64,000 nt of DNA from Petrocella atlantisensis (GTDB taxonomy: Bacteria; Bacillota; Clostridia; Lachnospirales; Vallitaleaceae). The stretch spans positions 1,526,001 to 1,590,000 of the forward strand of contig NZ_LR130778.1 in NCBI RefSeq assembly GCF_900538275.1. The letters are read 5' to 3'. The notes beneath the pieces are model-generated. The model saw only the letters and a list, made by a program, of their open reading frames with translations, ran no database searches and was not told where the DNA came from. This document shows, one piece after another, positions 53,516-63,333 of the stretch; positions within the stretch are counted from its first letter, which is position 1; each line of letters opens with the position of its first letter. The position numbers and the translations under genes were made by a program.

Positions 53516-53618
53516 TGTGATAATATTTAATTGAGCCACTATACGGACTTTGTCTTAAACTATGTTCCTGTTATTATTAATTTGATCTAAAACTATATTT
53601 CTTTAAAGGAGTTTTACA

Positions 53619-54620
53619 ATGAATGACAATAAATATAAAGCAATGTTAGTGTCCGTGATTCACGAAAAAGAATTTCAAAGGGAAATTATAATGAGACAAG
53701 TCCAAGATCTTCCAAAAGGAGATATTCTAATAAATGTAAAGTATTCTTCACTAAACTATAAAGACGCTCTTTCAGCTACAGGAAATAAAGGCGTAACTAG
53801 AAGTTATCCCCATACGCCTGGAATTGATGCTGCTGGTGTTGTAGTAGAAAGTAACAATGATACTTTAAAAGTTGGTGATAAAGTTATTGTAACAGGATAT
53901 GATTTAGGGATGAATACATCAGGAGGTTATGGAGAGTATATTAGAGTTCCTGCTGAATGGGTTGTTAAACTTCCCGAAAATCTTTCTCTTAGAGAGAGCA
54001 TGATATTTGGTACAGCTGGATTTACTGCTGCTCTATCCGTTTATAAATTAGTAAACTCAGATGTTAAACCTAAAGATGGAGATATCTTAGTAACAGGTGC
54101 AACAGGCGGAGTAGGTAGCATAGCTATCTCAATCTTAAATAGAATTGGCTATAATGTCATCGCTGCTACAGGAAAAACTGATGAAAAAGAAATGCTATTT
54201 GGGCTTGGCGCAAAAGAGATCGTTGATAGAAAAGAGATAGATGACAAATCTGAAAGAGCTCTTTCAAAAGGTCGATGGGCCGGTGTAATAGATACAGTAG
54301 GTGGAAATATATTAGCTACAGCTATTAAATCAACTAATTATGGCGGTAGTGTGACATGCTGTGGAAATGTCGCATCTCATGAATTCTCAACGTCTGTCTA
54401 TCCATTTATTTTGCGGGGCATAACATTGTTTGGAATTGATTCTGTTCAATGTCCTATGGATATTAGACTAAAAATCTGGAATGCTTTAGCCTCAGATTGG
54501 AAGCCTAATAATTTAAATGATAATGTAGATGAAGTGTCTTTAGAAGGATTAAGTAAAAAAATAGATATGATATTAGCAGGTAAGCACAAAGGTAGAACTA
54601 TAGTTAATCTTGAATTATAA
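53619..54620 (+). CDS. YhdH/YhfP-family quinone oxidoreductase
   Basis: A 333-aa zinc-independent medium-chain dehydrogenase-like reductase. Seen: SSLNYKDALSATGNKG, TPGIDAAGVVVES, a Rossmann motif VTGATGGVGSIAIS (about 161-174) and GRWAGVIDTVGGN. Members include AcuI, an acrylyl-CoA reductase. Codon use is AT-richer than the neighbouring genes and the next element is an IS fragment, so recent acquisition is possible. GGAG precedes the ATG. Confidence 0.83.
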   Translation: MNDNKYKAMLVSVIHEKEFQREIIMRQVQDLPKGDILINVKYSSLNYKDALSATGNKGVTRSYPHTPGIDAAGVVVESNNDTLKVGDKVIVTGYDLGMNTSGGYGEYIRVPAEWVVKLPENLSLRESMIFGTAGFTAALSVYKLVNSDVKPKDGDILVTGATGGVGSIAISILNRIGYNVIAATGKTDEKEMLFGLGAKEIVDRKEIDDKSERALSKGRWAGVIDTVGGNILATAIKSTNYGGSVTCCGNVASHEFSTSVYPFILRGITLFGIDSVQCPMDIRLKIWNALASDWKPNNLNDNVDEVSLEGLSKKIDMILAGKHKGRTIVNLEL

Positions 54621-54951
54621 GTAAGCATACACTCTACAGCACAGAGTACCACTAAAAACCTGTGATAAATCATCTCAATCCTTTTACATTCCTGTATATC
54701 CAATGCTTACATCAAAAAACTGCAGTTACTTATGGTACGGGTCACCGTACTTCATTTCAGGCGGTTTTTTCTCGCTTCTTCCTGTCTAATTGTTCTATCA
54801 ATAAGTCCACTTATTCCTACAATGTCAATTTTCTCGTACTCTTTGAAACAGCGACCCATTACTAAAAAACTTCTATAATACTGACTTACAATTTTTTTAT
54901 CATTATCTACAAATGAAGTGACCCCATAACAGCAGACAACCAAATGGCTCA

Positions 54952-55240
54952 CTAAGCAGCACCTTGACGATATTCAAACGGTGACATTTTAGTTCTTAAC
55001 TGAATTCGTTCGTTGTTATAAAATTCAATATATTCATCTATATCCTTTGCAATCTCTTCAATAGTCATATTACTTGTGTCTGGCAACCATTCTGCCTTTA
55101 ATGTGGAAAAGAAGCTTTCTATAGGTGCATTATCAATAGGAGTACCAGGCCTAGACATAGAAGCTATAATACCACAACTTTCAATATAGCTGTGATATTC
55201 ATGAGAAGTATATTGAGCCCCTTGATCACTATTATCCTGA
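54952..55240 (-). pseudogene. IS3-family transposase OrfB, C-terminal fragment
   Basis: Continuing above the ATG-led frame, the minus strand reads ...NSDQGAQYTSHEYHSYI, SMSRPGTPIDNAPIESFFS and YIEFYNNERIQ. These are the second aspartate and the glutamate of the DDE catalytic core, then the C-terminus. The N-terminal half is missing; the frame stops where the recombinase element begins. Inactive remnant. Confidence 0.85.
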
Positions 55241-55241
55241 A

Positions 55242-55341
55242 TTCGGCATAACTCTGACTATACCGAAGAAAATACTATGTCGAAGTTTTTTCAAATGCTT
55301 TAATATACTGGTTTCTTTGCAAAAACTTCGGCATAGTATTT
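55242..55341. repeat. left end of recombinase element with repeated CTTCGGCATAGT-type motif
   Basis: Two inverted repeats: 55242-55250/55259-55267 (TTCGGCATA with TATACCGAA) and a 21-bp repeat 55270-55290/55321-55341 with one mismatch. Each arm carries a version of CTTCGGCATAGT. Related motifs recur at 57691-57760. This looks like the recombinase-binding end of a mobile element. Confidence 0.6.
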
Positions 55342-55376
55342 ATACTTGAAGTACCAAGAAAAGGAGGTGCTTCAAG

Positions 55377-56576
55377 ATGACAATTAAAACCATTTGCGAA
55401 CTTTGTCTTCAAGCAGTAACTGATGCAGGCTATAATGAGTCAACAATCTTCAACTATCAAGGTGTTATAAGGCGATTCAAAAAGTTCTGTATGAAAAAGA
55501 ATGTGACAGAATACTCATACGATATCGGTGAACAGTATGCCAATGATGTTATCAGCAAGAAAACAGGAAAATTCAGTAAAAACCGATATCATACTCAAGG
55601 AAGGTTTATTAGGCTGATAGATTCTTACTTCGACACAGGAACCTTTGATTTTTCAGTAGTTAAACGTGGAAAGATTTCGCCAAAAAACCAACAGCATAAG
55701 ATTATATACGAAGACTATCAAAAATTCCTTAAATCCATTTATGACAACGAAAATACAATTCATTTCTATGAGTATGGAATGTATTGCATTTTAGAATTTT
55801 TAGTCAATATTTCTGTTTATAACTTATGTGATCTTGAGCCACATATGGTCATTAGATATATAAAAGAGACCAAGCAAACCAGGCAGCGTGAAGTTTTATG
55901 CGAGCTTAGAAATATCTTTAGATATCTTGAAAGAACAGACTTAACATCTGCTATTGCAGGAATACATGCTCCAAGAATTCATAAAATCATTCCACTTCTT
56001 ACTGATGAAGAATGTAAAAAACTGGAATCAGTTATTACTGATGGCAAGATAACATTAAGGGATGCCGCTATTGTAATCATAGGCTTATCTTGTGGTATTA
56101 GAGCTTGTGACTTGATAAATCTTAAACTGTCAGATATAGATTGGAATAATGACATAATTACATTTAGGCAAAGTAAAACTGGAAATCTTGTTTGCTTGCC
56201 TCTTACTCCAACAGTTGGGAATGCAATAGCTAGATATATCGTGAATGAACGACCTGATGTAGAAAGTAACTTTCTCTTTCTAAGAACACTTGCACCATTT
56301 ACCCCACTTTCTGATCACGCTTCATGTCATGCCATTGTGAGCAAGGTATTTATGAGTGCAGGTATCGATAAAGGTTCACGCATTTGGGGTATGCATATGC
56401 TCAGGCATAACGCCGCATCAACTATAGTGAGAAATGAAGTTCCGATAGAGACTATTGCAGCTATACTAGGACATTCAACTCCTGATACAACTGATATATA
56501 CATAACAACCGACGTTGAAAGACTCAAAGAATGTGTACTTCCAATGGCTAACATCTCTAAGGAGGTGAATCCATGA
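55377..56576 (+). CDS. tyrosine recombinase A of a tandem-recombinase element
   Basis: A 399-aa integrase. Catalytic residues visible: R in CGIRACDL, HMLRHNAAS (H and R) and LGHSTPDTTDIYI (H and the nucleophilic Y). An N-terminal SAM-like DNA-binding domain (about 1-170) precedes the catalytic domain. AAGGAGG precedes the ATG. It overlaps the next recombinase by 4 bp. The tandem arrangement resembles RIT (recombinase in trio) elements, an inference. No cargo gene is visible. Confidence 0.88.
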   Translation: MTIKTICELCLQAVTDAGYNESTIFNYQGVIRRFKKFCMKKNVTEYSYDIGEQYANDVISKKTGKFSKNRYHTQGRFIRLIDSYFDTGTFDFSVVKRGKISPKNQQHKIIYEDYQKFLKSIYDNENTIHFYEYGMYCILEFLVNISVYNLCDLEPHMVIRYIKETKQTRQREVLCELRNIFRYLERTDLTSAIAGIHAPRIHKIIPLLTDEECKKLESVITDGKITLRDAAIVIIGLSCGIRACDLINLKLSDIDWNNDIITFRQSKTGNLVCLPLTPTVGNAIARYIVNERPDVESNFLFLRTLAPFTPLSDHASCHAIVSKVFMSAGIDKGSRIWGMHMLRHNAASTIVRNEVPIETIAAILGHSTPDTTDIYITTDVERLKECVLPMANISKEVNP

Positions 56577-57169
56577 ACGAGTACATCAGCAAATTAGCAC
56601 CACATATAATAGAATTTATCGAATTCAAAAATGCATTAGGCATCGAATATAAAACAAGCAGGTATTATCTGAAACAGCTTGACATATTTAACTACAATCA
56701 TAAAAATCTCAGTAATCTTGACCGTGAAACTGTTGAAGAATGGGCATTGTTACATGCTGAAAAGTCAATATCTGGAGACCGGAGCTGGATATCACCAATA
56801 AGAGAATTCGGAAGATACCTTCTGAGTGTTGGATATGAAGCTTATGTACTTGATAACAGGTTTACTATTCAGCGTTATCGTCCTGAAGTATATTTAATGA
56901 CAGAATCAGAAATACAAAGTTTCTTTATGGAGTGTGATCACTTTGTATTAAGGCACAAAGCCTTGGGACGTCCATATGTCCTTCCTGCATTATACAGATT
57001 TCTGTACTGTTGTGGTGCAAGATGCGGCGAAGCACGTAAACTGAAATGCGAAGACGTATACTTAAAGGAAGGGTATGTAGATATCCTTCAAACAAAAGCT
57101 CATAGAGACCGCAGATTATACTTATCTGATGAGTTAAAAAATATTTGGTCAAGTATGATGCTGCTATAA
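56573..57169 (+). pseudogene. tyrosine recombinase B, truncated
   Basis: N-terminal domain (MNEYISKLAPHIIEFIEFKN) and the first catalytic arginine region (RFLYCCGARCGEARKLKCED, KAHRDRRLYLS) are present, but the frame ends before the HxxR and tyrosine boxes expected around residues 250-330. So it is inactive. ATGA overlap with the first recombinase shows the pair was co-translated. Confidence 0.75.
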
Positions 57170-57950
57170 ACAAGTGTGTAACAAACCGCAGTGAACTGGA
57201 TTGAACTCAAAAGCACAGATCAGATAATATAATGAGGCAATTAGAAATATATGATGGTAAACCGATGAACTTGGACCGCCTATATCTGCATGATTATATG
57301 GAAATCTCTCGGATATCTGTTGAAGCCTTAGAAAAACAGGTCTTAGTTGATTGATGCCTTTACAAGAGCATAAAAGGTATCCCCAAAGATTTAAAGCTTA
57401 CAGAATACGATCAGTAGTGACTTTGAGTTGAGAGGTATTCGGAAGTATTACTGCACCTTCTTTGCTATGACGCTCTCTTTATGGGTTGCAGGAACTTGCC
57501 CTGGATCTAGATGTAAGTAACACAGGAAAATCAGAAATATCCATTTAGAACTCTTAGCATCCTGATAAAAAGAAAATCCTTGTCGACGGATAGCATTAGC
57601 TTGCCAGCATCTCACGCAAATGCCAAAGCCATGGATTTATGCCATATTATGCAGTTACATTTCTACGAATCAGGATTTTACTTTGCTCGAACTATGCCAT
57701 ATCAGCGGAAGATTCTTTACTCACTCATATGTCGAAGAATTCAGATATTCGAGCATAGTCACTGTTAATGATGTCGATAGGTTGCTACTGCATCTTCTCG
57801 TGTAATGGCTGAATTTGCCAAATCTGTTATGTAGGTGATAACGGCATGATGAAGCAGCGGATAGATTATAAAAGACAGCATGTATCGCAAGATGAATCCT
57901 TCTAACGGTAAGCTGCAGAATTTCATCTTTCGATGGCCAATCTGATTAGA
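57170..57950. other. decayed sequence between recombinase relics and the IS3 fragment
   Basis: No intact gene; every longer frame is broken by stops. A 40-aa ORF (57232-57354, MRQLEIYDGKPMNLDRLYLH...) is the only clean frame and has no known family. The third recombinase expected in a RIT element is not recognisable. The repeat motif of the left end recurs at 57691-57760. Confidence 0.5.
57691..57760. repeat. candidate right-end repeats of the recombinase element
   Basis: ACTATGCC (57691-57698), TATGTCGAAG (57728-57737) and a GAGCATAGT (57751-57759) resemble the motif repeated at the left end. If real, the element spans about 55242-57760. The match is imperfect. Confidence 0.4.
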
Positions 57951-58271
57951 TCAAGCTTTTTTAACGCGCATTTGTATGATTTGTTTGTCTTTTTTTTTAA
58001 GCCAGTCCACATCCAATGTCAGTTCCCCAATTTTTTTAACGAGAAGCTCCTTTTCTTCTTCGTGATCCTGCTTCATTTTTTCAATATCCTCATTCCGTTT
58101 ATTGAATACTGCAGGCATATTGGCTAGAAATTCAGATTTCCAGCGGCTTATCAATTGTTGTGCGACATCGTGTTTCTTGGCTATTTCAGCTAACGTGCTC
58201 TCTTCGCGCAGGAGTTCAAGCACTATTGCTGCCTTCTCCTCGGGGGTCCATGTTCTTCTAGTTTTAGTCAT
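57951..58271 (-). pseudogene. IS3-family OrfA
   Basis: A 106-aa helix-turn-helix and leucine-zipper protein (TWTPEEKAAIVLELLREEST, HDVAQQLISRWKSEFL, LTLDVDWLKKKD) typical of OrfA of IS3 elements. Its OrfB partner is not found downstream. The bases above its start contain TTGGACACAAATTTTG, like the ends of some IS3 elements. It is a different IS3 relic from the fragment at 54952. Confidence 0.8.
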
Positions 58272-58322
58272 ACATTCAGTTTATCTTATTTTTCAAAATT
58301 TGTGTCCAACTCTATGTGCACA

Positions 58323-58415
58323 TTATATTGTTTCTTTTTTCTTTCCAGAAAGATTACTGTCTACAATATCGAAATCTTCTCTTGGTATAAGTGCATCTAA
58401 ATTTACTTTTTCCAT
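58323..58415 (-). pseudogene. 30-residue start of a truncated gene
   Basis: GGAGG precedes the ATG at 58415; the frame reads MEKVNLDALIPREDFDIVD and then ends at a stop by the IS3 end. The good ribosome site and protein-like start suggest a real gene cut by the IS insertion. I do not recognise it. Confidence 0.4.
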
Positions 58416-58619
58416 ATTTCCCTCCAATGGTGTAAAATCCCATATAAATCATCATACTAATATGACATAACTAGATGATCATAGCTTAATCATTTTTATA
58501 TATAAATATCATCTATCTGATTCAATTAAAATGAATCTATACTCAGCATTGACTTCATACAAAGAACACTCATTTCATCAAGAGCTTAATGAAAAACTCT
58601 TGGTGACTATACTTTCAAG

Positions 58620-59204
58620 TTATTTAAGGGTAAAGGAGCACTCTCCATCATTAAGCATTTCTTCATGGTTTTCATGACATAGAGAATATATGATCCAAAG
58701 GAGATAAATTTTTGATGCTGCAAAAGCTGCAATACCCTCAGCTCTCATAAGTGGCTGATTAAATATGTAGAAAAGTAAAAAAGCTGCTATGGTTATGCCC
58801 ATGAGTAAAGTAAAGTTTCTGTCTTTAGATGCATATTTTCTTGCAGCATCTATTCGGTCCATCCAGTCAAAATTAAGAACCGTCTCCTCCAGAATTTTAT
58901 GGAACACGATTAATTGAATGATGATATGAATAAGAGGATAATACCTCAGTTGTGCAAAGCTGATCATCTCACTATGGTTAAGCAGATAGAGAACTCCTCC
59001 TGTTACTGACACTGCAGCCAGTCTTATTGTAAGAAGCCTGAGCTTTGAAAAATCACCAAAAAGTGATTTTTTGTCATTGTTACCCAGACCTGCCACGATA
59101 ATAACCCATCCTGCAAGGGTCATCAGAAGCGCCACTAACCCGCTTACGCCGGCAAAACTAACGAACATGGCGCCCCAAAACATTTTCTTATATCCTTCTG
59201 TCAT
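58620..59204 (-). CDS. multi-pass membrane protein of unknown function
   Basis: A 194-aa protein with five predicted TM helices (MFVSFAGVSGLVALLM, near 60-75, 85-105, 130-150 and 155-175). No family recognised. Base composition is richer in GC than the window's first 45 kb. It lies below the PucR regulator gene on the same strand, 276 bp from its stop, with a hairpin between, so it is probably transcribed alone. Confidence 0.6.
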   Translation of the reverse strand: MTEGYKKMFWGAMFVSFAGVSGLVALLMTLAGWVIIVAGLGNNDKKSLFGDFSKLRLLTIRLAAVSVTGGVLYLLNHSEMISFAQLRYYPLIHIIIQLIVFHKILEETVLNFDWMDRIDAARKYASKDRNFTLLMGITIAAFLLFYIFNQPLMRAEGIAAFAASKIYLLWIIYSLCHENHEEMLNDGECSFTLK

Positions 59205-59267
59205 TTCGTTTCCCCCTAATCAGCTATCTAAATGATGCTTTTCTAATTGATCCAATGAAAAGCAGAA

Positions 59268-59306
59268 ATCACACCCTACATAATATAAACAATTAGAGGG
59301 TGTGAT
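59268..59306. terminator. hairpin between the PucR gene and the membrane protein gene
   Basis: Perfect 10-bp stem (ATCACACCCT at 59268-59277, AGGGTGTGAT at 59297-59306) with a 19-nt loop. The T-run after it is weak, so it may be an operator or a weak terminator. Confidence 0.45.
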
Positions 59307-59480
59307 CTGTTACACAAGATATTAAATAAATTTGCTGAATCTGTGAAGAATATTATGTGATGATCAGAAGAGCATCAATTTGCCTGTCATAAGCTTCGAG
59401 GAAAAAGCTCTTTTTGTCATGATTCACATTCATTTAAACGGTTTTGTTTTCATCCCCTGCTTCTTTCTATATAGCAATGC

Positions 59481-61073
59481 CTAAACTGCTACTCTGCAGT
59501 ACTTCTCCACTTTAAATCCGTAGCTGAGCCTGAAAATATCTTCATTACTCGACAGATCCAGTCCAGTCAACTCAATGATCTTATTGATTCTGTAGGAAAG
59601 ACTGTTTCTGTGTATGGACAGCGCTTCTGCCGTTTTGACCATTTGAGACTGGTGGTCCACTAAAACCTGAAGGGTTTTATAGAGTTCTCCATTATGGATC
59701 TGATCGTATTTTCTAAGAATATTCAAGGCAGGATGAGCATACTGCAGAAGATCTTTCTCGTTAAGATTGCTGAGCATAATGTAGAAACTGTAATCAGAGA
59801 AATACATTATCTCTTTTTCAATCTGAAGTCTTTTTGAGATCTTATAAAGCTGAGCGCTTTGCCCATAAGCATCCTTTAACGCCATAATATCCGTGCACGG
59901 ACTGCTCATGCCCATGTGGATGACACCTTGCTGGAAAAGACCAAGAAGTCTTCTCTCTTCCTCCGAAGTAAGCCTTCCATCTTGAGAAAGCCTGCAGATG
60001 ACAAGTAGATTCCCTTGTTCTTCCAGACAGAAGGCACCAGGGAGAATATTCTTAATTTGCTCCTTCAAGAATGTTGTGGCTTGAATACTGTTTAAGTATT
60101 CATTTGTCTTCATCATCAAGCAGCTCATCTTTTCAGGAAGTTCAATCTGATTGATTTTGAACCTGATCTTAATGAGTTCTTCATCTCCCCCATGGATCAG
60201 TTCATGAATCAGATTTTCTTCCTGAGATCCAAATACCCCCTTATGCTCTTTTGTCCGAAGAAGAACCTCACACACTGAGCTGCCCACCATTGGAAGATAC
60301 TCTTCAATTAAGGCATTCTCGATTTCTCTTTTCTTCAGCATAATGACGTAGCCGACAAGTCGGTCCTTGTTAAAAATTTTACTGCATGACTTTACATAGG
60401 CAGAAAAACTGCAGTTCACCTCATAGACATCGGAGTTATGAGGGAAAGGTCTGATCTGGTCTATCTTGTGTACTTCTTTGATAAACTCATAGGAGCAGTA
60501 ACCCCTCCTGATATTCGCTTTCCATATGTCATCATCAATATCTTCCATGGAGGATACGTCAAGAATTTTAAACCCGGCATCAATAATAATGACTGGATTT
60601 TCAAGTGTCTTTTCCGAAACCTTTAGTATGCTCTTAAGATCAGCCCCTCTCATGGCAAGAGCCATAAGCTCAATCACCTGATAACTGGTCTTAAGTTTTT
60701 TCTGCATAATATTATTCACTGCCTGAAGCGCTTTCAAAGTGTGCTCTTCTCGTATCAGGGCATAGTTTGATATCATGCCGTTCTCCAGTGAATACGCCAA
60801 ATGTCTGCTAACGGATTCATCCTCAAAATCTCTCTCTTTTATTCCGATAATGGCAGACAGGCCAGCCCCTTTCTCAGGGCTGTCCGCTTCGGCTTTAATC
60901 CATGATATGATCTCCTCTATATTTCCAATATAGAGCTTTTTCCTGATATTTTGAGCTCCATTCTCAAAAAGACAAATCTCACTAATTTCATCCTCTACTG
61001 TAATTTCTGATCTTAAAATCTCCAGTCTGTTTTCCTGCTTAAGTACCCTTAAGACGCTTCTGAAATCCATCAC
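59481..61073 (-). CDS. PucR/CdaR-family transcriptional regulator
   Basis: A 530-aa regulator. The C-terminal HTH of the PucR type is clear (HQSQMVKTAEALSIHRNSLS, YRINKIIELTGLDL). The middle (about 150-250) is GAF/PAS-like (PVIIIDAGFKILDVSSMEDI). It is divergent from the flavin oxidoreductase gene by 300 bp and is the likely regulator of that catabolic operon. PucR proteins respond to small metabolites such as purines or sugar acids; effector unknown. The AT-rich intergenic region 61074-61372 probably holds both promoters; I see no confident box. Confidence 0.85.
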   Translation of the reverse strand: MMDFRSVLRVLKQENRLEILRSEITVEDEISEICLFENGAQNIRKKLYIGNIEEIISWIKAEADSPEKGAGLSAIIGIKERDFEDESVSRHLAYSLENGMISNYALIREEHTLKALQAVNNIMQKKLKTSYQVIELMALAMRGADLKSILKVSEKTLENPVIIIDAGFKILDVSSMEDIDDDIWKANIRRGYCSYEFIKEVHKIDQIRPFPHNSDVYEVNCSFSAYVKSCSKIFNKDRLVGYVIMLKKREIENALIEEYLPMVGSSVCEVLLRTKEHKGVFGSQEENLIHELIHGGDEELIKIRFKINQIELPEKMSCLMMKTNEYLNSIQATTFLKEQIKNILPGAFCLEEQGNLLVICRLSQDGRLTSEEERRLLGLFQQGVIHMGMSSPCTDIMALKDAYGQSAQLYKISKRLQIEKEIMYFSDYSFYIMLSNLNEKDLLQYAHPALNILRKYDQIHNGELYKTLQVLVDHQSQMVKTAEALSIHRNSLSYRINKIIELTGLDLSSNEDIFRLSYGFKVEKYCRVAV

Positions 61074-61372
61074 TTTCCCCTCTTTCCATTATACAGATTC
61101 TTATATTGACACCACTTGGGCAAGACGCACAAATACTCCTCTGATATTCATGCACTCCTCATCTATCGCCTTCTGAATTCATATGTTATTATTATAACAG
61201 ACTCTTCATGAATTGTCTTAAATCTACACATCGCTTCAATGCCTGAACTTTTGAATCCTGAGTAAAAACTGAAAAATATATGCTGAGTACAATGATTTTT
61301 CAAGTCTTTAAAATCAGGGTTTTGTTCAAAATGCCAAAATATATTTTATGAATATCTTAAGAGGAGATTGTT

Positions 61373-63316
61373 ATGAAATACGAAAAGTTATTTGAAAGAG
61401 GTAGAATCGGAAAACTTAACCTGAAAAACCGTGTGGTTATGCCTGCCATCGGCGTTAACCTTGCCAATTCCCAAGGAGAAGCTACAGATGTGATTACCAG
61501 GTACTACGAAGAAAGAGCCAAAGGTGGAGTTGGTCTGATCATCACGGAGATTGCTCGTATTGATGATGAATATGGTGTCGGTACACCGAATCAGCTTTCA
61601 GTCACTGAAGGGCGTCATATTCCCCATTTGGAGAGAATGATTGAAACCATTCAGAAGCATGGCACAAAAGTGTTTATTCAGCTTCATCACCCCGGCAGAG
61701 AAACCAAAAGCAGTCTCATAGGCGGAAAACAGATTGTTGCGCCTTCTGCCATCATGTGCAAGGCGACTCAGGAAATGCCGCGTGCCCTGACCACCGAAGA
61801 GTGTGAGGGCCTTGTGAAGAGCTTCATCAAAGGTGCAGTCATCTCCAAAACTGCCGGTGCAGACGGAGTAGAGATTCATGCCGCTCATGGTTACCTTCTT
61901 AATCAGTTTATCTCCCCTTACACCAACGTCAGGACAGATAAATATGGTGGAAGTTTCCATAACAGATTAAGAATTCTTTCAGAGATCATAACTGGAATCA
62001 AATACATGTGTGGAGCGGACTTTCCTGTTTCAGTAAGGATCAGCGCTGATGAATTCGTTGAGGGCGGCTTAAAGCTTCCTGAGTCGGTCAAGATCGCCAG
62101 AACCTTAGAGAGCCTGGGCATAGATGCAATCAATGTCAGCAGTGGAACCTACGAAAGTGCCACCACCATCATTGAGCCTGGATCCTATCCACAGGGATGG
62201 AAAAAGCATTTGGCTACAGAGATCCGCAAAAATGTTAAGATCCCTGTCATCGCAGTAAACAATATTAAAGACCCTCAAACTGCTGAGCAGCTTTTAAATG
62301 ATGGTGTCTGCGACTTTGTTGGAGTGGCTCGTGGTCATCTGGCTGACCCCAACTGGGTAAATAAAGCAAGAGACGGAAAAAGCGATCAGATCAGAAAATG
62401 TATCGGCTGCCTAAACTGTTTTGCCGAGCTCAATCAGGGAAGACACACGAAGTGTGCGGTTAATGCCAGAGTAGGGCGGGAAATCGAATTTTCAGACCCT
62501 AATATAGATGGAGAAGGAAAGACTGTTGTGGTAATCGGTGGTGGACCTGCCGGGATGCAGGCTGCCTTACTTCTTGATCAGAGAAAGTACAGAACCATCC
62601 TCATTGATGAGAGAGAGAAACTTGGCGGAACGCTCAATGTAGCTGACAAGGCCCCCATCAAGGAGAAAGTGGCTGACATGAATAACGGAATGATCCGTGA
62701 GATTGAAGAGAGCGGCGTTGATGTGAGAATGAATACGAAGGCTACTGTAGAAATGGTGAAGGAACTGAATCCTGATGGCATTTTCGTTGCAGTAGGTGCC
62801 ACGCCTGCCATTCCACCTATCCCAGGAATTCAAGGGAAAAATGTCATGCTTGCAGAAGATGTACTCACCGGGAAGTCCGTGGCCACAGGCAGAGTTGCCG
62901 TAATCGGTTCAGGACTTACAGGTCTTGAGACCGCAGAGCTTCTTGCTGACAAGGGTCATCCCATTACCCTTGTGGAGATGCAGAAAAACATCGGCCCTGG
63001 CATTAACCGCACCATTTTAGTGGACTTGATGATGAGATTCCAGAAACATGAACCTGTAATTATTCCCAATCATCGCCTGATGGGGATATCAGAAAACGGC
63101 ATCACCATTATGAATCAGATGAACAATCAGGTTATGCAGATAGAGGCGGATACCGTCGTTCTTGCCCTAGGAGTAGCACCAAGGCGCTCTATGGTGAATG
63201 AGTTCTTGGACGCATTCGAGAATATCCGGGTCATCGGCGATGCAGAGAAAGCTGGGCGTATTCAGGAAGCCATTAAAGAAGGATACAGCCAGGCCTTTGC
63301 TTTCACCACTAAGTAA
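61373..63316 (+). CDS. enoate-reductase-like NADH:flavin oxidoreductase (OYE, 4Fe-4S)
   Basis: A 647-aa enzyme of the 2,4-dienoyl-CoA/enoate reductase type, reducing activated C=C bonds. Seen: FMN TIM barrel (1-340; HAAHGYLLNQFISPYTN, YGGSFHNRLRI), the iron-sulfur cysteines CIGCLNC...C (about 343-361), the FAD Rossmann VVIGGGPAGMQAALLL (about 385-400) and an NAD(P)H motif VAVIGSGLTGLETAELL (about 507-523). AGGAG precedes the ATG. A short-chain dehydrogenase gene starts 17 bp after. Substrate (fatty, bile-acid-like or aromatic) is not shown by sequence. Confidence 0.88.
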   Translation: MKYEKLFERGRIGKLNLKNRVVMPAIGVNLANSQGEATDVITRYYEERAKGGVGLIITEIARIDDEYGVGTPNQLSVTEGRHIPHLERMIETIQKHGTKVFIQLHHPGRETKSSLIGGKQIVAPSAIMCKATQEMPRALTTEECEGLVKSFIKGAVISKTAGADGVEIHAAHGYLLNQFISPYTNVRTDKYGGSFHNRLRILSEIITGIKYMCGADFPVSVRISADEFVEGGLKLPESVKIARTLESLGIDAINVSSGTYESATTIIEPGSYPQGWKKHLATEIRKNVKIPVIAVNNIKDPQTAEQLLNDGVCDFVGVARGHLADPNWVNKARDGKSDQIRKCIGCLNCFAELNQGRHTKCAVNARVGREIEFSDPNIDGEGKTVVVIGGGPAGMQAALLLDQRKYRTILIDEREKLGGTLNVADKAPIKEKVADMNNGMIREIEESGVDVRMNTKATVEMVKELNPDGIFVAVGATPAIPPIPGIQGKNVMLAEDVLTGKSVATGRVAVIGSGLTGLETAELLADKGHPITLVEMQKNIGPGINRTILVDLMMRFQKHEPVIIPNHRLMGISENGITIMNQMNNQVMQIEADTVVLALGVAPRRSMVNEFLDAFENIRVIGDAEKAGRIQEAIKEGYSQAFAFTTK

Positions 63317-63333
63317 GAAGGGGGATTTTTACC

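Noticed and set aside
54752-54951. short ORF below the IS3 fragment (minus strand)
   Set aside because: Its first part translates the IS end; no ribosome site or recognisable family.
57580-57805. two overlapping ORFs that might be a third recombinase
   Set aside because: No R, HxxR or Y motif in any frame; stops break the reading.
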